A DNA stretch of 38,034 bases from NCBI GenBank assembly GCA_019746735.1, contig JAIERT010000078.1:1-38034 (forward strand), written 5' to 3'. Position numbers and translations under genes: made by a program. Positions 25,451 to 34,337 of this stretch are shown piece after piece. The number at the start of each line of letters is the position of its first letter. Position 1 is the first letter of the stretch. The notes below the pieces were generated by a model, which was not told the DNA's origin, did no database searches, and saw only the letters and a program-made list of their open reading frames with translations. This DNA is from Burkholderiaceae bacterium. Lineage in GTDB: Bacteria > Pseudomonadota > Gammaproteobacteria > Burkholderiales > Burkholderiaceae_C.

Positions 25451-28400
25451 ATGCAACTGCCCGAAATATCGATCCGCCGCCCGGTCTTCGCGACCGTGCT
25501 CTCGCTGCTCGTGCTGCTGATCGGTGCGGTCAGCTTCCTGCAGCTGCCCGTGCGCGAGTACCCCAAGATCGACGAGCCCGTGGTCACGGTCACGGTGCGC
25601 TACGCCGGCGCCTCGGCCGAGGTGGTGGAGTCGCAGATCGCCAAGCCGCTGGAGGACTCCATTGCCGGCATCGACGCGGTGGACGTGATCACCTCGATCT
25701 CGCGCGCCGAGCAGGCCCAGATCTCGGTGCGCTTCCGCCTGGAGAAGGATGCCGACGCCGCGGCCGCCGAGGTGCGCGACCGCACCTCGCGCGTGCGCAA
25801 CCGCCTGCCGCAGACCATCGACGAGCCGGTGATTGCCAAGGTCGAGGCCGACGCCTTTCCCGTGATCTGGCTGGCCTTCTCGAGCGATACGCAAAGCGCA
25901 TTGCAGCTCAACGAGATGATCAACCGTCTGGTCAAGCCGCGGTTGCAGACCGTGACCGGTGCGGCCGACGTGCGCATCTTCGGCGAGCGCAAGTACGCCA
26001 TGCGCGTCTGGCTGGACCCGGACCGCCTCGCGGCCTACAAGCTCACCACCCAGGATGCCGAGGATGCCTTGCGGCGCAGCAATCTGGAAGTGCCCGCCGG
26101 GCGCATCGAGAGCCGGCAGCGCGAGTTCTCGGTCTCCTCCAACACCGACCTGCGCACGCCGCAGCAGTTTGGCGAGATCGTGATCCGCACGGTCAACGGC
26201 TTTCCCGTCAAGCTGCGCGATGTGGCGCGCATCGAGGAGGGTGCGGCCGAGGAGCGCACCTCGGTGCGCCTCAACGGCCGCCCGGCCATCGCGACCGGGG
26301 TGATCCGCCAGGCCACGGCCAATCCGCTGGAACTGAGTGCCGGCGTGCGTGCCATGCTGCCCAAGCTGCAGGCCGACCTGCCTGCGGGCGTGAGCATCAC
26401 CGTGGCCAACGACAACTCGGTCTTCATCGACCGCTCGATCAAGAACGTGTTCCAGACCATCGTCGAGGCGGTGGTGCTGGTGGCGCTGGTGATCTTCGTC
26501 TTCCTGCGCACGCTGCGCGCTTCCATCATCCCCATCGTCACCATCCCGGTGAGCCTGGTCGGCGCCTTCGCGCTCATGGCCCTGGCCGGCTTCTCGATCA
26601 ACACCCTGACCCTGCTGGCCCTGGTGCTGGCCATTGGTCTCGTGGTGGACGACGCCATCGTGGTGCTGGAGAACATCTACCGCCACATCGAGGAGGGGCT
26701 GGACCCCTTCAGCGCGGCCATCAAGGGCGCGCGCGAGGTGGGCTTTGCCGTGGTGGCCATGACGCTCACCTTGGCCGCGGTCTACGCGCCGCTGGCCTTC
26801 ACCCCAGGGCGCACCGGTCGCCTCTTCGTCGAGTTCGCGCTGGCGCTGGCCGGCGCGGTGATTGTCTCGGGCTTCATCGCGCTCACGCTCTCGCCCATGA
26901 TGTGCTCCAAGCTGCTGCGGCACAACCCCAAGCCGGGCGTCTTCGACCGCACCATGGAGCGCTGGCTGAGCGCGCTGAGCACGGGCTACGAGAACCTGCT
27001 GCGTCGCGTGCTGACCATGCGCTGGGTGGTGCTGCTGGGCATGGGCTTGGTGATCGCAGCCATCGCGCTCATCCTGCCGGGCATGAAGAGCGAGCTCGCA
27101 CCGCTGGAGGACCGCGGCGTGGTGCTCAACGTGGTCAATGCGCCGGACGGCTCCACGCTGGATTACACGGACCGGTACGCGAGCGCCATCGAGGCCATCG
27201 GCAAGGATTTCCCCGAGTTCGACCGCATCTTCGTCGTGGCTGGCAATCCCACGGTGAGCCAGGCCAGCGTCTCCATGCGCGCGGTCGATTGGGATGAACG
27301 CAAGCGCACCACGCTGGAGATGGCGCGCGAGATGCAGCCGCGCATCAGCGTGCTGCCCGGGGTTTCCGCCTTTCCGATCACGCCCCCCTCGCTGGGCCAG
27401 GGCTTCCGTGAGCGGCCGGTGAACTTCGTGATCCTGACCTCCGAGAGCTACGAGGACCTGAACCAGGTGACGCGTCAGTTCCTCGACGAGATCGCCAAGA
27501 ACCCGGGCATCCAGGGGGCCGACGTGGACCTGCGCCTGAACAAGCCCGAGCTCAAGATCGACGTCAACCGGGAAAAGGCCGCCGACCTGGGCGTGGGGGT
27601 GGACACGGTGGCACGCGCCATCGAGACCATGCTGGGCGGCCGGCTGGTCACGCGCTACAAGCGCGAGGGCGATCAGTACGACGTGATCGTGCAGACCCAG
27701 TCCGTGGGGCGTGACACGCCCGACGACATCGAACGCATCTTCGTGCGCGGCCGCAACGATGCCATGATCCCCCTGGCTTCGCTGGTCACCGTCAACGAAT
27801 CCGTCGCGCCGCGCGAGCTGAACCATTTCAGCCAGCGCCGCGCCGTCACCATCACGGCCAACCTCGCACCCGACTATTCGCTGGGCGAGGCCCTGAACTT
27901 CCTCGACGAGGTGGCCAAGCGCGTGCTCAAGCCCGGCTACACCACCGACCTCAACGGCACCTCGCGCGAGTTCCGCAGCTCCCAGGGCTCGCTGACCATC
28001 GTCTTCATCCTCGCGCTGCTCTTCATCTTCCTGGTGCTCGCGGCGCAGTTCGAGAGTTTTGTCGATCCCTTCGTGATCATGCTCTCGGTGCCGCTGTCCA
28101 TGATCGGTGCGCTGCTGGCGCTCAAGTTCACGGGCGGTTCGCTCAATGTCTATTCACAGATCGGCCTGATCACGCTCGTGGGGCTGATCACCAAGCACGG
28201 CATCCTGATCGTGGAGTTCGCCAACCAGATGCGCGAGCAGGGGCTGGAGACGGTCGAGGCCGTGGTCAAGGCCGCTGGCCAGCGCCTGCGCCCCATCCTC
28301 ATGACCACCGGCGCCATGGTGCTGGGTGCCGTACCGCTGGCGCTGGCCACGGGTGCCGGTGCCGAGAGCCGCGTGCAGATCGGCTGGGTCATCGTCGGCG

Positions 28401-28540
28401 GCATGACGCTGGGCACCTTGCTCACCATCTTCGTGGTGCCGACCATGTACACCCTGCTGGCCCGTCGGCACGCTCCCGGGGCCGACAAGCGCGCGGTCAA
28501 CGACGCGGGCGCGCACGATGCCGAGCTGATCGCCAAGTAG
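25451..28540 (+). CDS. RND family efflux pump permease (HAE1 type)
   Basis: A 1029-residue inner-membrane proton antiporter of the AcrB/MexB size and shape: TM1 near 12-30, a large periplasmic loop, TM2-6, a second large loop, TM8-12. The proton-relay pair D400-D401 in IGLVVDDAIVVLENIYRH corresponds to D407-D408 of AcrB. The second-half signature GLITKHGILIVEFANQMRE is also present. Such pumps export drugs, solvents or other amphiphiles; the substrate is not readable. It forms an operon with the adaptor. No outer-membrane channel or regulator is encoded nearby, so it likely borrows a TolC-like protein from elsewhere. Confidence 0.95.
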   Translation: MQLPEISIRRPVFATVLSLLVLLIGAVSFLQLPVREYPKIDEPVVTVTVRYAGASAEVVESQIAKPLEDSIAGIDAVDVITSISRAEQAQISVRFRLEKDADAAAAEVRDRTSRVRNRLPQTIDEPVIAKVEADAFPVIWLAFSSDTQSALQLNEMINRLVKPRLQTVTGAADVRIFGERKYAMRVWLDPDRLAAYKLTTQDAEDALRRSNLEVPAGRIESRQREFSVSSNTDLRTPQQFGEIVIRTVNGFPVKLRDVARIEEGAAEERTSVRLNGRPAIATGVIRQATANPLELSAGVRAMLPKLQADLPAGVSITVANDNSVFIDRSIKNVFQTIVEAVVLVALVIFVFLRTLRASIIPIVTIPVSLVGAFALMALAGFSINTLTLLALVLAIGLVVDDAIVVLENIYRHIEEGLDPFSAAIKGAREVGFAVVAMTLTLAAVYAPLAFTPGRTGRLFVEFALALAGAVIVSGFIALTLSPMMCSKLLRHNPKPGVFDRTMERWLSALSTGYENLLRRVLTMRWVVLLGMGLVIAAIALILPGMKSELAPLEDRGVVLNVVNAPDGSTLDYTDRYASAIEAIGKDFPEFDRIFVVAGNPTVSQASVSMRAVDWDERKRTTLEMAREMQPRISVLPGVSAFPITPPSLGQGFRERPVNFVILTSESYEDLNQVTRQFLDEIAKNPGIQGADVDLRLNKPELKIDVNREKAADLGVGVDTVARAIETMLGGRLVTRYKREGDQYDVIVQTQSVGRDTPDDIERIFVRGRNDAMIPLASLVTVNESVAPRELNHFSQRRAVTITANLAPDYSLGEALNFLDEVAKRVLKPGYTTDLNGTSREFRSSQGSLTIVFILALLFIFLVLAAQFESFVDPFVIMLSVPLSMIGALLALKFTGGSLNVYSQIGLITLVGLITKHGILIVEFANQMREQGLETVEAVVKAAGQRLRPILMTTGAMVLGAVPLALATGAGAESRVQIGWVIVGGMTLGTLLTIFVVPTMYTLLARRHAPGADKRAVNDAGAHDAELIAK

Positions 28541-28609
28541 GCGCCGCAACGGTTCGTACTTGCGAAGAGGGGTGTCAAGCACCCCGTGCCATGTCGCACA
28601 ATGGTCGAC

Positions 28610-31120
28610 ATGAGCCTGCAAGCAAGCGATGATCCGGGCCTGAGCGCCGCCGAAGCGGCCAGGCGACTGGCCGAGGATGGCCCCAACGCCCTGCCGGGCG
28701 AGGGGGCGCGCAGCGGCTTGCACATCCTGCGCGAGACCGTGCGCGATCCGATGTTCTCGCTGCTGCTGGCTGCAGCCGGCCTCTACCTCCTGCTCGGCGA
28801 GCTGCAGGAAAGCCTGAGCCTCGCCCTGATGGTCTGCGTGGTGATCGGGCTCACGCTGTACCAGGAAGGCAAGACCGAGCGCGCCATCCAGGCCCTGCGC
28901 GACCTCTCCAGCCCGCGGGCGCGCGTTATCCGCGACGGCCAGGCGCTCACTGTGGCCGGTCGCGAACTGGTGCGTGGCGATCTCATCCTGCTGGCCGAGG
29001 GCGACCGCATCGCCGCCGATGCCGAACTGCTTTCGGCCGGCGAGCTGCAGGTGGACGAATCCCTGCTCACGGGCGAGTCGCTGCCGGTCGGCAAGAGCGC
29101 CGGCGGGGTGTCGGCGCTGCACGCCGGCACGCTGGTGGTGCAGGGCCAGGGCCTGGCGCGGGTGAGCGCCACCGGGCCGCGCAGCCAGATGGGACAGATC
29201 GGCCGGGCCCTGCAGACGGTGCGGGCCGAGGAGTCGCCACTGCGGCGGCAGACCCGGACCCTGGTGCACCGGCTGGCCTGGCTGGGCCTGCTACTCTGCC
29301 TGATGCTGGTGCTGCTGCAGGGCCTGTTGCGCGGCGACTGGCTGCAGGCCCTGCTGGCCGGCATCGCCCTGGCCATTGCGATGATGCCCGAGGAGTTCAC
29401 GGTGGTGCTGACGGTGCTGCCGGCCCTGGGGGCCTGGCGCCTGTCACGTGAGCAGGTCCTGACGCGACGCATCGCCGCCATCGAGACCCTGGGTGCGACC
29501 TCGGTGCTCTGCGTCGACAAGACGGGCACGCTGACCCAGAACCGCATGCGCGTGGCCAGTCTGTACGCCGGTGGTGCCGAACTGGCGCTGGACGACACCT
29601 CGCGCAGCGAGCTGCCGGAGGACGTCCATGCGCTCGTGGAGTACGCCATCCTGGCCAGCCGCATCGATCCCTACGATCCCATGGAGCAGGCCTTCCATGC
29701 CCTGGGCCAGCAGTTCCTGGCGCAGACCGGGCATCTGCACCGTGACTGGGTGCTGGTGCAGGAATACGCGCTCACGCCCGAGCTGCGGGCCATGGCCCAT
29801 GTCTGGCAGGGTGACGAGCGTGGGGGCCACGTGGTGGCGGCCAAGGGCTCACCGGAAGCCATCGTCGATCTCTGCCACCTCGATGCATCGCACCGTGCGG
29901 TGGTGGCCGCCGCCGCCGATGCCATGGCTGCGCGGGGCCTGCGCGTGCTGGGGGTGGCGCAGGCGCGGCATCCGGGTCCGCCCTGGCCAGCCGCTGAGCA
30001 CGACTTCGACTTTGCGTTCATCGGCCTGCTGGGCCTGGCCGACCCGCTGCGCGTGGAGATTCCCCAGGCTGTGCGCGTATGCCGCGAGGCCGGCATCCGC
30101 GTGGTGATGATCACCGGCGACTACCCGGTGACGGCGCGCGCCATCGCGCGCCAGGCCGGCCTGACGGAGGGTACGGTCCTGCTCGGCGAGGAGCTGGACC
30201 GTCTGTTGGATGCCGAGCTGCAGCAGCGCCTGCAGACGACGAGCATCTGCGCGCGGATCGCGCCGACCCAGAAGCTGCGCATCGTGCAGGCCCTGCAGGC
30301 TGGCGGCGCGGTGGTGGCGATGACGGGCGACGGTGTCAACGATGCCCCGGCGCTCAAGGCGGCGCATGTGGGTGTGGCCATGGGCGCTCGCGGCACCGAT
30401 GTGGCGCGTGAGGCGGCAGCGATTGTGCTGGTGGACGACAACTTTGCGTCCATCGTGCGTGCCGTGCGCCAGGGCCGGCGTATCTTCGGCAACCTGCGCA
30501 AGGCCATGAGCTACATCCTGGCCGTCCACGTGCCGATCGCCGGCATGGCGCTGCTGCCGCTCCTGCTGGGCTGGCCCATCGTGCTCTTTCCCATGCACAT
30601 CGCCCTGCTGGAGCTGGCCATCGACCCGGCCTGCGCCATGGTGTTCGAGAGCGAGCCGGCCGACGAGGACGTGATGCGCCAGCCGCCGCGTGATCCGGCC
30701 ACGCCCCTGTTTGCCGGCAGCACGCTGGTGCAGGCCGTGCTGCAGGGTCTGGGGGTGCTGGCTGCGGTACTGGGCGCCTACCTCTGGGGGACGCAGCAGC
30801 TGGACGAAATGCAGGCGCGCTCGCTGGCCTTCAGCACCCTGGTGCTGGGCAATCTGGCGCTGATCCTCTCGAGCCGGGCCGGTGCCCGCGGCCTGCTGGC
30901 CTCGCTGCGGGTGCGCAACCCGATGCTCTGGGCGGTGGTGGCCTTCACGCTGGTCCTGCTGGCCCTGGCGCTCTATCTGCCGCCGCTGGCGGCCGTGCTG
31001 CGCATGACGCCGCTGGGGCCGGGTCTGCTGGGCGTGGCGCTGCTGGCCGCTGGACTCTGTCTGCTGTGGTTCGAGGGGATCCGGCTCACGGCGCGGCGCG
31101 CTACCGGGCCGCGGCGCTGA
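28610..31120 (+). CDS. P-type cation-transporting ATPase
   Basis: An 836-residue P2-type ATPase. The order is: actuator domain with LLTGESLPV, M4 with MMPEEF at 258-263, phosphorylation site D303 in DKTGTLTQNRM, nucleotide-binding region with AAKGSPEAIV, hinge GDGVNDAPAL at 573-582, and six C-terminal helices. The PEEF sequence replaces the PEGLP of calcium and sodium pumps; it is the form seen in a subgroup whose ion is not settled. There is no N-terminal heavy-metal domain and no CPC motif, so a copper or zinc exporter is unlikely. ATG 28610 is used; an ATG at 28601 is an alternative. The stop codon abuts that of moeA. Confidence 0.92.
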   Translation: MSLQASDDPGLSAAEAARRLAEDGPNALPGEGARSGLHILRETVRDPMFSLLLAAAGLYLLLGELQESLSLALMVCVVIGLTLYQEGKTERAIQALRDLSSPRARVIRDGQALTVAGRELVRGDLILLAEGDRIAADAELLSAGELQVDESLLTGESLPVGKSAGGVSALHAGTLVVQGQGLARVSATGPRSQMGQIGRALQTVRAEESPLRRQTRTLVHRLAWLGLLLCLMLVLLQGLLRGDWLQALLAGIALAIAMMPEEFTVVLTVLPALGAWRLSREQVLTRRIAAIETLGATSVLCVDKTGTLTQNRMRVASLYAGGAELALDDTSRSELPEDVHALVEYAILASRIDPYDPMEQAFHALGQQFLAQTGHLHRDWVLVQEYALTPELRAMAHVWQGDERGGHVVAAKGSPEAIVDLCHLDASHRAVVAAAADAMAARGLRVLGVAQARHPGPPWPAAEHDFDFAFIGLLGLADPLRVEIPQAVRVCREAGIRVVMITGDYPVTARAIARQAGLTEGTVLLGEELDRLLDAELQQRLQTTSICARIAPTQKLRIVQALQAGGAVVAMTGDGVNDAPALKAAHVGVAMGARGTDVAREAAAIVLVDDNFASIVRAVRQGRRIFGNLRKAMSYILAVHVPIAGMALLPLLLGWPIVLFPMHIALLELAIDPACAMVFESEPADEDVMRQPPRDPATPLFAGSTLVQAVLQGLGVLAAVLGAYLWGTQQLDEMQARSLAFSTLVLGNLALILSSRAGARGLLASLRVRNPMLWAVVAFTLVLLALALYLPPLAAVLRMTPLGPGLLGVALLAAGLCLLWFEGIRLTARRATGPRR

Positions 31121-32398
31121 TCAGATCACGCCCTCGAACATCATCACGTCGACCTCGTCGCCCACGGCCACGTTGCCCTGGCCGTGGTGCAGCACGATCA
31201 GGCCGTTGGCCTGCACCATGGAGCTCAGCACCCCGGAGCCCTGGTTGCCCGTGGTGCGCACCTGCAGCGTTCCCTCGGCCGTGGTGCTGACGATGCCGCG
31301 CTGGTACTCGGTACGGCCGGGCTTCTTGCGCATCGGTTCCAGGCTGCGCGCGCGCAGCAGCGGCGGGGGCGCTGCGTTGCTGCCCATCATCCTCAGCAGG
31401 GCCGGGCGGACAAAGGCGAGGAAGGTCACCATCACGGCCACCGGATTGCCCGGCAGGCCGAAGAGCACGCAGGAGCGCTGATCCGAGGCGATGTGCCCCA
31501 CGGCCATGGGCCGGCCCGGGCGCATGGCGATGCGCCAGAAAGCCACGTCGCCTAGCTGCTTCATCATGGTCTTGGTGTGGTCGGCCTCGCCCACGCTGAC
31601 GCCGCCGCTGGTGATGATGGCGTCCGCCTCGGCGGCCGCGCGGCGGAAGGTGGCCTCGAGCTTCTGCGGTTCATCACCCACGACACCGTAGTCCAGCACT
31701 TCGATGCCCAGCCGCGTGAGCAGGCCGAAGACGGTGTAGCGGTTGCTGTCGTAGACCGCGCCTTCGCGCGGCGCTTCGCCCAGGCTGAGGATCTCGTCGC
31801 CCGTGGAGAAATAGGCGACCTTGAGGCGGCGGCGCACCGTGACCATGGGGATGCCCAGGCTGGCGGCCAGGCCCAGGGCGGCAGGGGACAGGCGTGTGCC
31901 GGCGCGCAGCGCGGGCTGGCCCTGCATCACGTCCTCCCCCTTGATGCGGCGGTTGTCACCAGTCTGCAGCAGACCCGCGGGAAGGGTGATGGTCTCGCCG
32001 CTTTGCTGCACGAACTCCTGCGGGACCACGGTGTCCAGGCCGGCGGGCATGATGGCGCCCGTCATGATGCGCACGCACTGGCCCGGGCCGACCTGACCCT
32101 GCCAGGCCTTGCCGGCCAGCGCCGTGCCCACGGATTGCAGCGTGAGCGGCGCCTCCGGGCGCAGCTGGTGGCCGGCGAAGGCGTAGCCGTCCATGGCCGA
32201 GTTGTCGTGGGGCGGTACGCTGACGGGGGAAATCACGTCCTGCGCCAGCACACGGTCCAGGGCCTCGAAGAGCGGCAGCTCTTCGGTCTCGGTCACGGGG
32301 TCGACCAGTCGACTCAGGAAGTCGTTGACGGCGGCGGCGCTCAGGGCCTGCGGGTCGTAGCCCTGCAGTTCGGCGGCGATCTGCGCAATGCTTTTCAT
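31121..32398 (-). CDS. moeA: Molybdopterin molybdotransferase MoeA
   Basis: A 425-residue enzyme that inserts molybdate into adenylylated molybdopterin to complete the molybdenum cofactor. Signatures are PPHDNSAMDGYAF near residue 62, RIMTGAIMPAGLDTVV, the mid-domain STGDEIL, ITSGGVSVGEADHTK and FGLPGNPVAVMVTF, and a domain IV at the C-terminus. The protein resembles E. coli MoeA (411) in layout. The gene is last in the moaA-mobA-moeA operon, four bases behind mobA. Its stop codon touches the stop of the P-type ATPase gene on the other strand with no base between, so it lacks a separate terminator region. Confidence 0.95.
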   Translation of the reverse strand: MKSIAQIAAELQGYDPQALSAAAVNDFLSRLVDPVTETEELPLFEALDRVLAQDVISPVSVPPHDNSAMDGYAFAGHQLRPEAPLTLQSVGTALAGKAWQGQVGPGQCVRIMTGAIMPAGLDTVVPQEFVQQSGETITLPAGLLQTGDNRRIKGEDVMQGQPALRAGTRLSPAALGLAASLGIPMVTVRRRLKVAYFSTGDEILSLGEAPREGAVYDSNRYTVFGLLTRLGIEVLDYGVVGDEPQKLEATFRRAAAEADAIITSGGVSVGEADHTKTMMKQLGDVAFWRIAMRPGRPMAVGHIASDQRSCVLFGLPGNPVAVMVTFLAFVRPALLRMMGSNAAPPPLLRARSLEPMRKKPGRTEYQRGIVSTTAEGTLQVRTTGNQGSGVLSSMVQANGLIVLHHGQGNVAVGDEVDVMMFEGVI

Positions 32399-32402
32399 GC
32401 CC

Positions 32403-33026
32403 TCAGGAGCTCTCGAGTTGCTTCAATTCGGCCAGGGTGTTGGCATTGGCGAAGGCCAGCGGATCGTCGCCAGGCAGGTCGAAGGGGACGACAACGGTCC
32501 GGTGCTGCGCGGTCCAGGCGTCGATCTTGCGGCCGCCGCCTTGCGTGAACTTCACCAGGCTCTCCAGCAGGTCCACCTTGAGCAGGCAGAAGACCGGCTG
32601 GGTGCGGACCTGCGTCTGTCCCTGCGCGTCGGTCTCGGGGCCGGCGGCCATGGCGATCTCGGCGTCGTCGCGCTCCAGGGCGTCGGCCAGGCGCGCCACG
32701 AGGTCCAGCGGGAAGCGCGGGGTGTCGCAGGGCACGGTGACCATGTAAGGCGTCTCGCAGCGCTCCAGTCCGGTCAGAAAGCCGGCCAGCGGGCCGGCAT
32801 AGTCGGCCAGCACGTCAGGCCAGACTTCGGCACCGAAGGACTCGTAGGCTGACAGGTTGCGGTTGGCATTGATCATGACCGTGCCGACCTGCAGCTGCAG
32901 GCGCATGAGCGTGTGCAGGGCCAGGGGCATGCCGTTGAAGTTCTGCAGGCCCTTGTCCACGCCGCCCATGCGGCTGCCACGGCCGCCGGCGAGGATCAGG
33001 CCGGTGATGTCTTGCGGGGAAATCAA
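32403..33026 (-). CDS. mobA: Molybdenum cofactor guanylyltransferase MobA
   Basis: A 207-residue nucleotidyltransferase that attaches GMP to molybdenum cofactor to form the guanine dinucleotide form used by DMSO-reductase-family enzymes. The N-terminal loop [18 protein letters not shown] (about 10-27) binds [12 protein letters not shown] carries the metal-binding Asp; GGGRKIDAW follows in the last third. Length matches the family (about 194-210). It lies two bases behind moaA and four before moeA, so the three are one transcript. Its presence suggests that the host makes bis-MGD enzymes such as nitrate reductase. Confidence 0.95.
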   Translation of the reverse strand: MISPQDITGLILAGGRGSRMGGVDKGLQNFNGMPLALHTLMRLQLQVGTVMINANRNLSAYESFGAEVWPDVLADYAGPLAGFLTGLERCETPYMVTVPCDTPRFPLDLVARLADALERDDAEIAMAAGPETDAQGQTQVRTQPVFCLLKVDLLESLVKFTQGGGRKIDAWTAQHRTVVVPFDLPGDDPLAFANANTLAELKQLESS

Positions 33027-33028
33027 AT

Positions 33029-34180
33029 CTAGCCTCCGATATAGCTCATCTCGACGCGGCGCTGCGGCGGCTGACCGACTTCAGGTGGCTGCAGGCTGCG
33101 CAGTTCCGAGTAGCGGTCGTCGCGCGCCCCCCAGATGTGGCCGATCGCCGATGCGATGTCGGCATCGCTGGCGCCGCCGCGGATCAGGCTGCGCAGGTCG
33201 TGGCCCTGGGTCGCGAAGAGGCAGAGATAGAGGCGCCCTTCGGTGGAGAGGCGGGCGCGGTTGCAGTCGCCGCAGAAGGCGTGCGTGACGCTGCTGATGA
33301 CGCCGATCTCGCCCAGGGACGGGTCGTGCCGGCTGTCGGGTCCGGCGTAGCCCCAGCGTTCGGCCGTTTCTCCCGGGGCGCTGGGCTCGAGCTGCACCAG
33401 CGGCAGCTCAGCGTGGATCTTCTGGACTACGTCGGCCGAAGGCAGGACCTCGTCCATGCGCCAGCCGTTGGTGGCGCCCACGTCCATGTACTCGATGAAG
33501 CGCAGCACCATGCCCGTGCCGCGGAAATGCCGCGCCATGGGCAGGATCTCATGCTCGTTGGTGCCGCGCTTGACGACCATATTGATCTTGACCGGGCCCA
33601 GGCCGGCCTGGCGCGCGGCGGCAATGCCCTCCAGCACGTCCTGCACGGGGAAGTCCACATCGTTCATGCGGCGGAACACGGTATCGTCCAGCCCGTCCAG
33701 GCTCACGGTGACGCGCTGCAGGCCGGCCTCCTTGAGTGAGCGGGCCTTGCGGGCCAGCAGGGAGCCGTTGGTCGTGAGGGTGATGTCCAGCGGCGCACCG
33801 TCCACGGTGCGCAGCGCCGCCAGCTGCTCGATCAGGATCTCGATGTTCTTGCGCAGCAGCGGCTCGCCACCGGTCAGGCGGATCTTGCGCACGCCATGGG
33901 CGGCAAAGAGACGGGCCACGCGGGTGATCTCCTCGAAGCTCAGCAGGGCGCTGTGCGGCAGGTAGGCGTAGTCCTTGTCGAAGATCTCCTTGGGCATGCA
34001 GTAGCTGCAGCGGAAATTGCAGCGGTCGGTGACGCTGATGCGCAAATCGCGCAGCGGACGACCCAGGCGGTCGGCGAGCAGACCCGTGGCCGCGAGGCGG
34101 GTGGCCGGGTCGAAGGCGGCCGCCGGCGCCTGCAGGGTCGGGATACGCTGGTCGACCAGTGGAATGACACGTTCGGACAT
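33029..34180 (-). CDS. moaA: GTP 3',8-cyclase MoaA
   Basis: A 383-residue radical SAM enzyme that, with MoaC, converts GTP to the first intermediate of molybdopterin synthesis. The SAM-binding 4Fe-4S cluster uses C54, C58 and C61 (CNFRCSYC). The substrate-binding cluster uses C303, C306 and C320 (CGDC and the Cys in YLCLF). [10 protein letters not shown] and TTNGSLL are also conserved. The C-terminus ends in GG, as required for activity. It has a longer N-terminus (about 40 residues) than E. coli MoaA. CACAAT ends six bases before the ATG and suggests a leaderless or very short-leader transcript, although AAGGG stands close by. First gene of the moaA-mobA-moeA operon. Confidence 0.96.
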   Translation of the reverse strand: MSERVIPLVDQRIPTLQAPAAAFDPATRLAATGLLADRLGRPLRDLRISVTDRCNFRCSYCMPKEIFDKDYAYLPHSALLSFEEITRVARLFAAHGVRKIRLTGGEPLLRKNIEILIEQLAALRTVDGAPLDITLTTNGSLLARKARSLKEAGLQRVTVSLDGLDDTVFRRMNDVDFPVQDVLEGIAAARQAGLGPVKINMVVKRGTNEHEILPMARHFRGTGMVLRFIEYMDVGATNGWRMDEVLPSADVVQKIHAELPLVQLEPSAPGETAERWGYAGPDSRHDPSLGEIGVISSVTHAFCGDCNRARLSTEGRLYLCLFATQGHDLRSLIRGGASDADIASAIGHIWGARDDRYSELRSLQPPEVGQPPQRRVEMSYIGG

Positions 34181-34186
34181 GCCCTT

Positions 34187-34192
34187 ATTGTG
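34187..34192 (-). promoter_or_regulatory. Candidate -10 element of the moaA operon
   Basis: CACAAT on the minus strand ends six bases before the moaA start codon, the same spacing as TAGAAT before dnaX. No -35 match. No molybdenum-cofactor riboswitch structure can be fitted in the 157-nt gap. Confidence 0.3.
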
Positions 34193-34206
34193 GCTCAGCC
34201 GGCAAG

Positions 34207-34222
34207 CCCCTGACGGCAGGGG
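34207..34222. other. Hairpin between moaA and the TonB receptor gene
   Basis: CCCCTG (34207-34212) and CAGGGG (34217-34222) form a perfect six-base stem with a four-base loop in the divergent intergenic region. No T-run on either strand. Possible operator or chance repeat. Confidence 0.25.
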
Positions 34223-34337
34223 TGTTCAAAACGCGCGACAAGGGCGCGGATGGAGGCCTTCTCAGGGCAAAAGGGCGCGCCGGGCAGGGCAGAATCAGGT
34301 CAGGGATAAGAAAAGCACCCCGACCCTGGAATTCTCC

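Noticed and set aside
24305-27826. A 1173-codon open frame on the minus strand opposite the RND genes
   Set aside because: Its product is rich in His, Gln, Asp and Gly without domains, and the plus strand encodes clear adaptor and pump proteins. Long antisense frames are common in GC-rich codon use.
34181-34337. Cobalamin riboswitch, Fur box or molybdenum-cofactor riboswitch between moaA and the TonB receptor
   Set aside because: None of their conserved elements is recognisable in this 157-nt interval; only a small hairpin is present.
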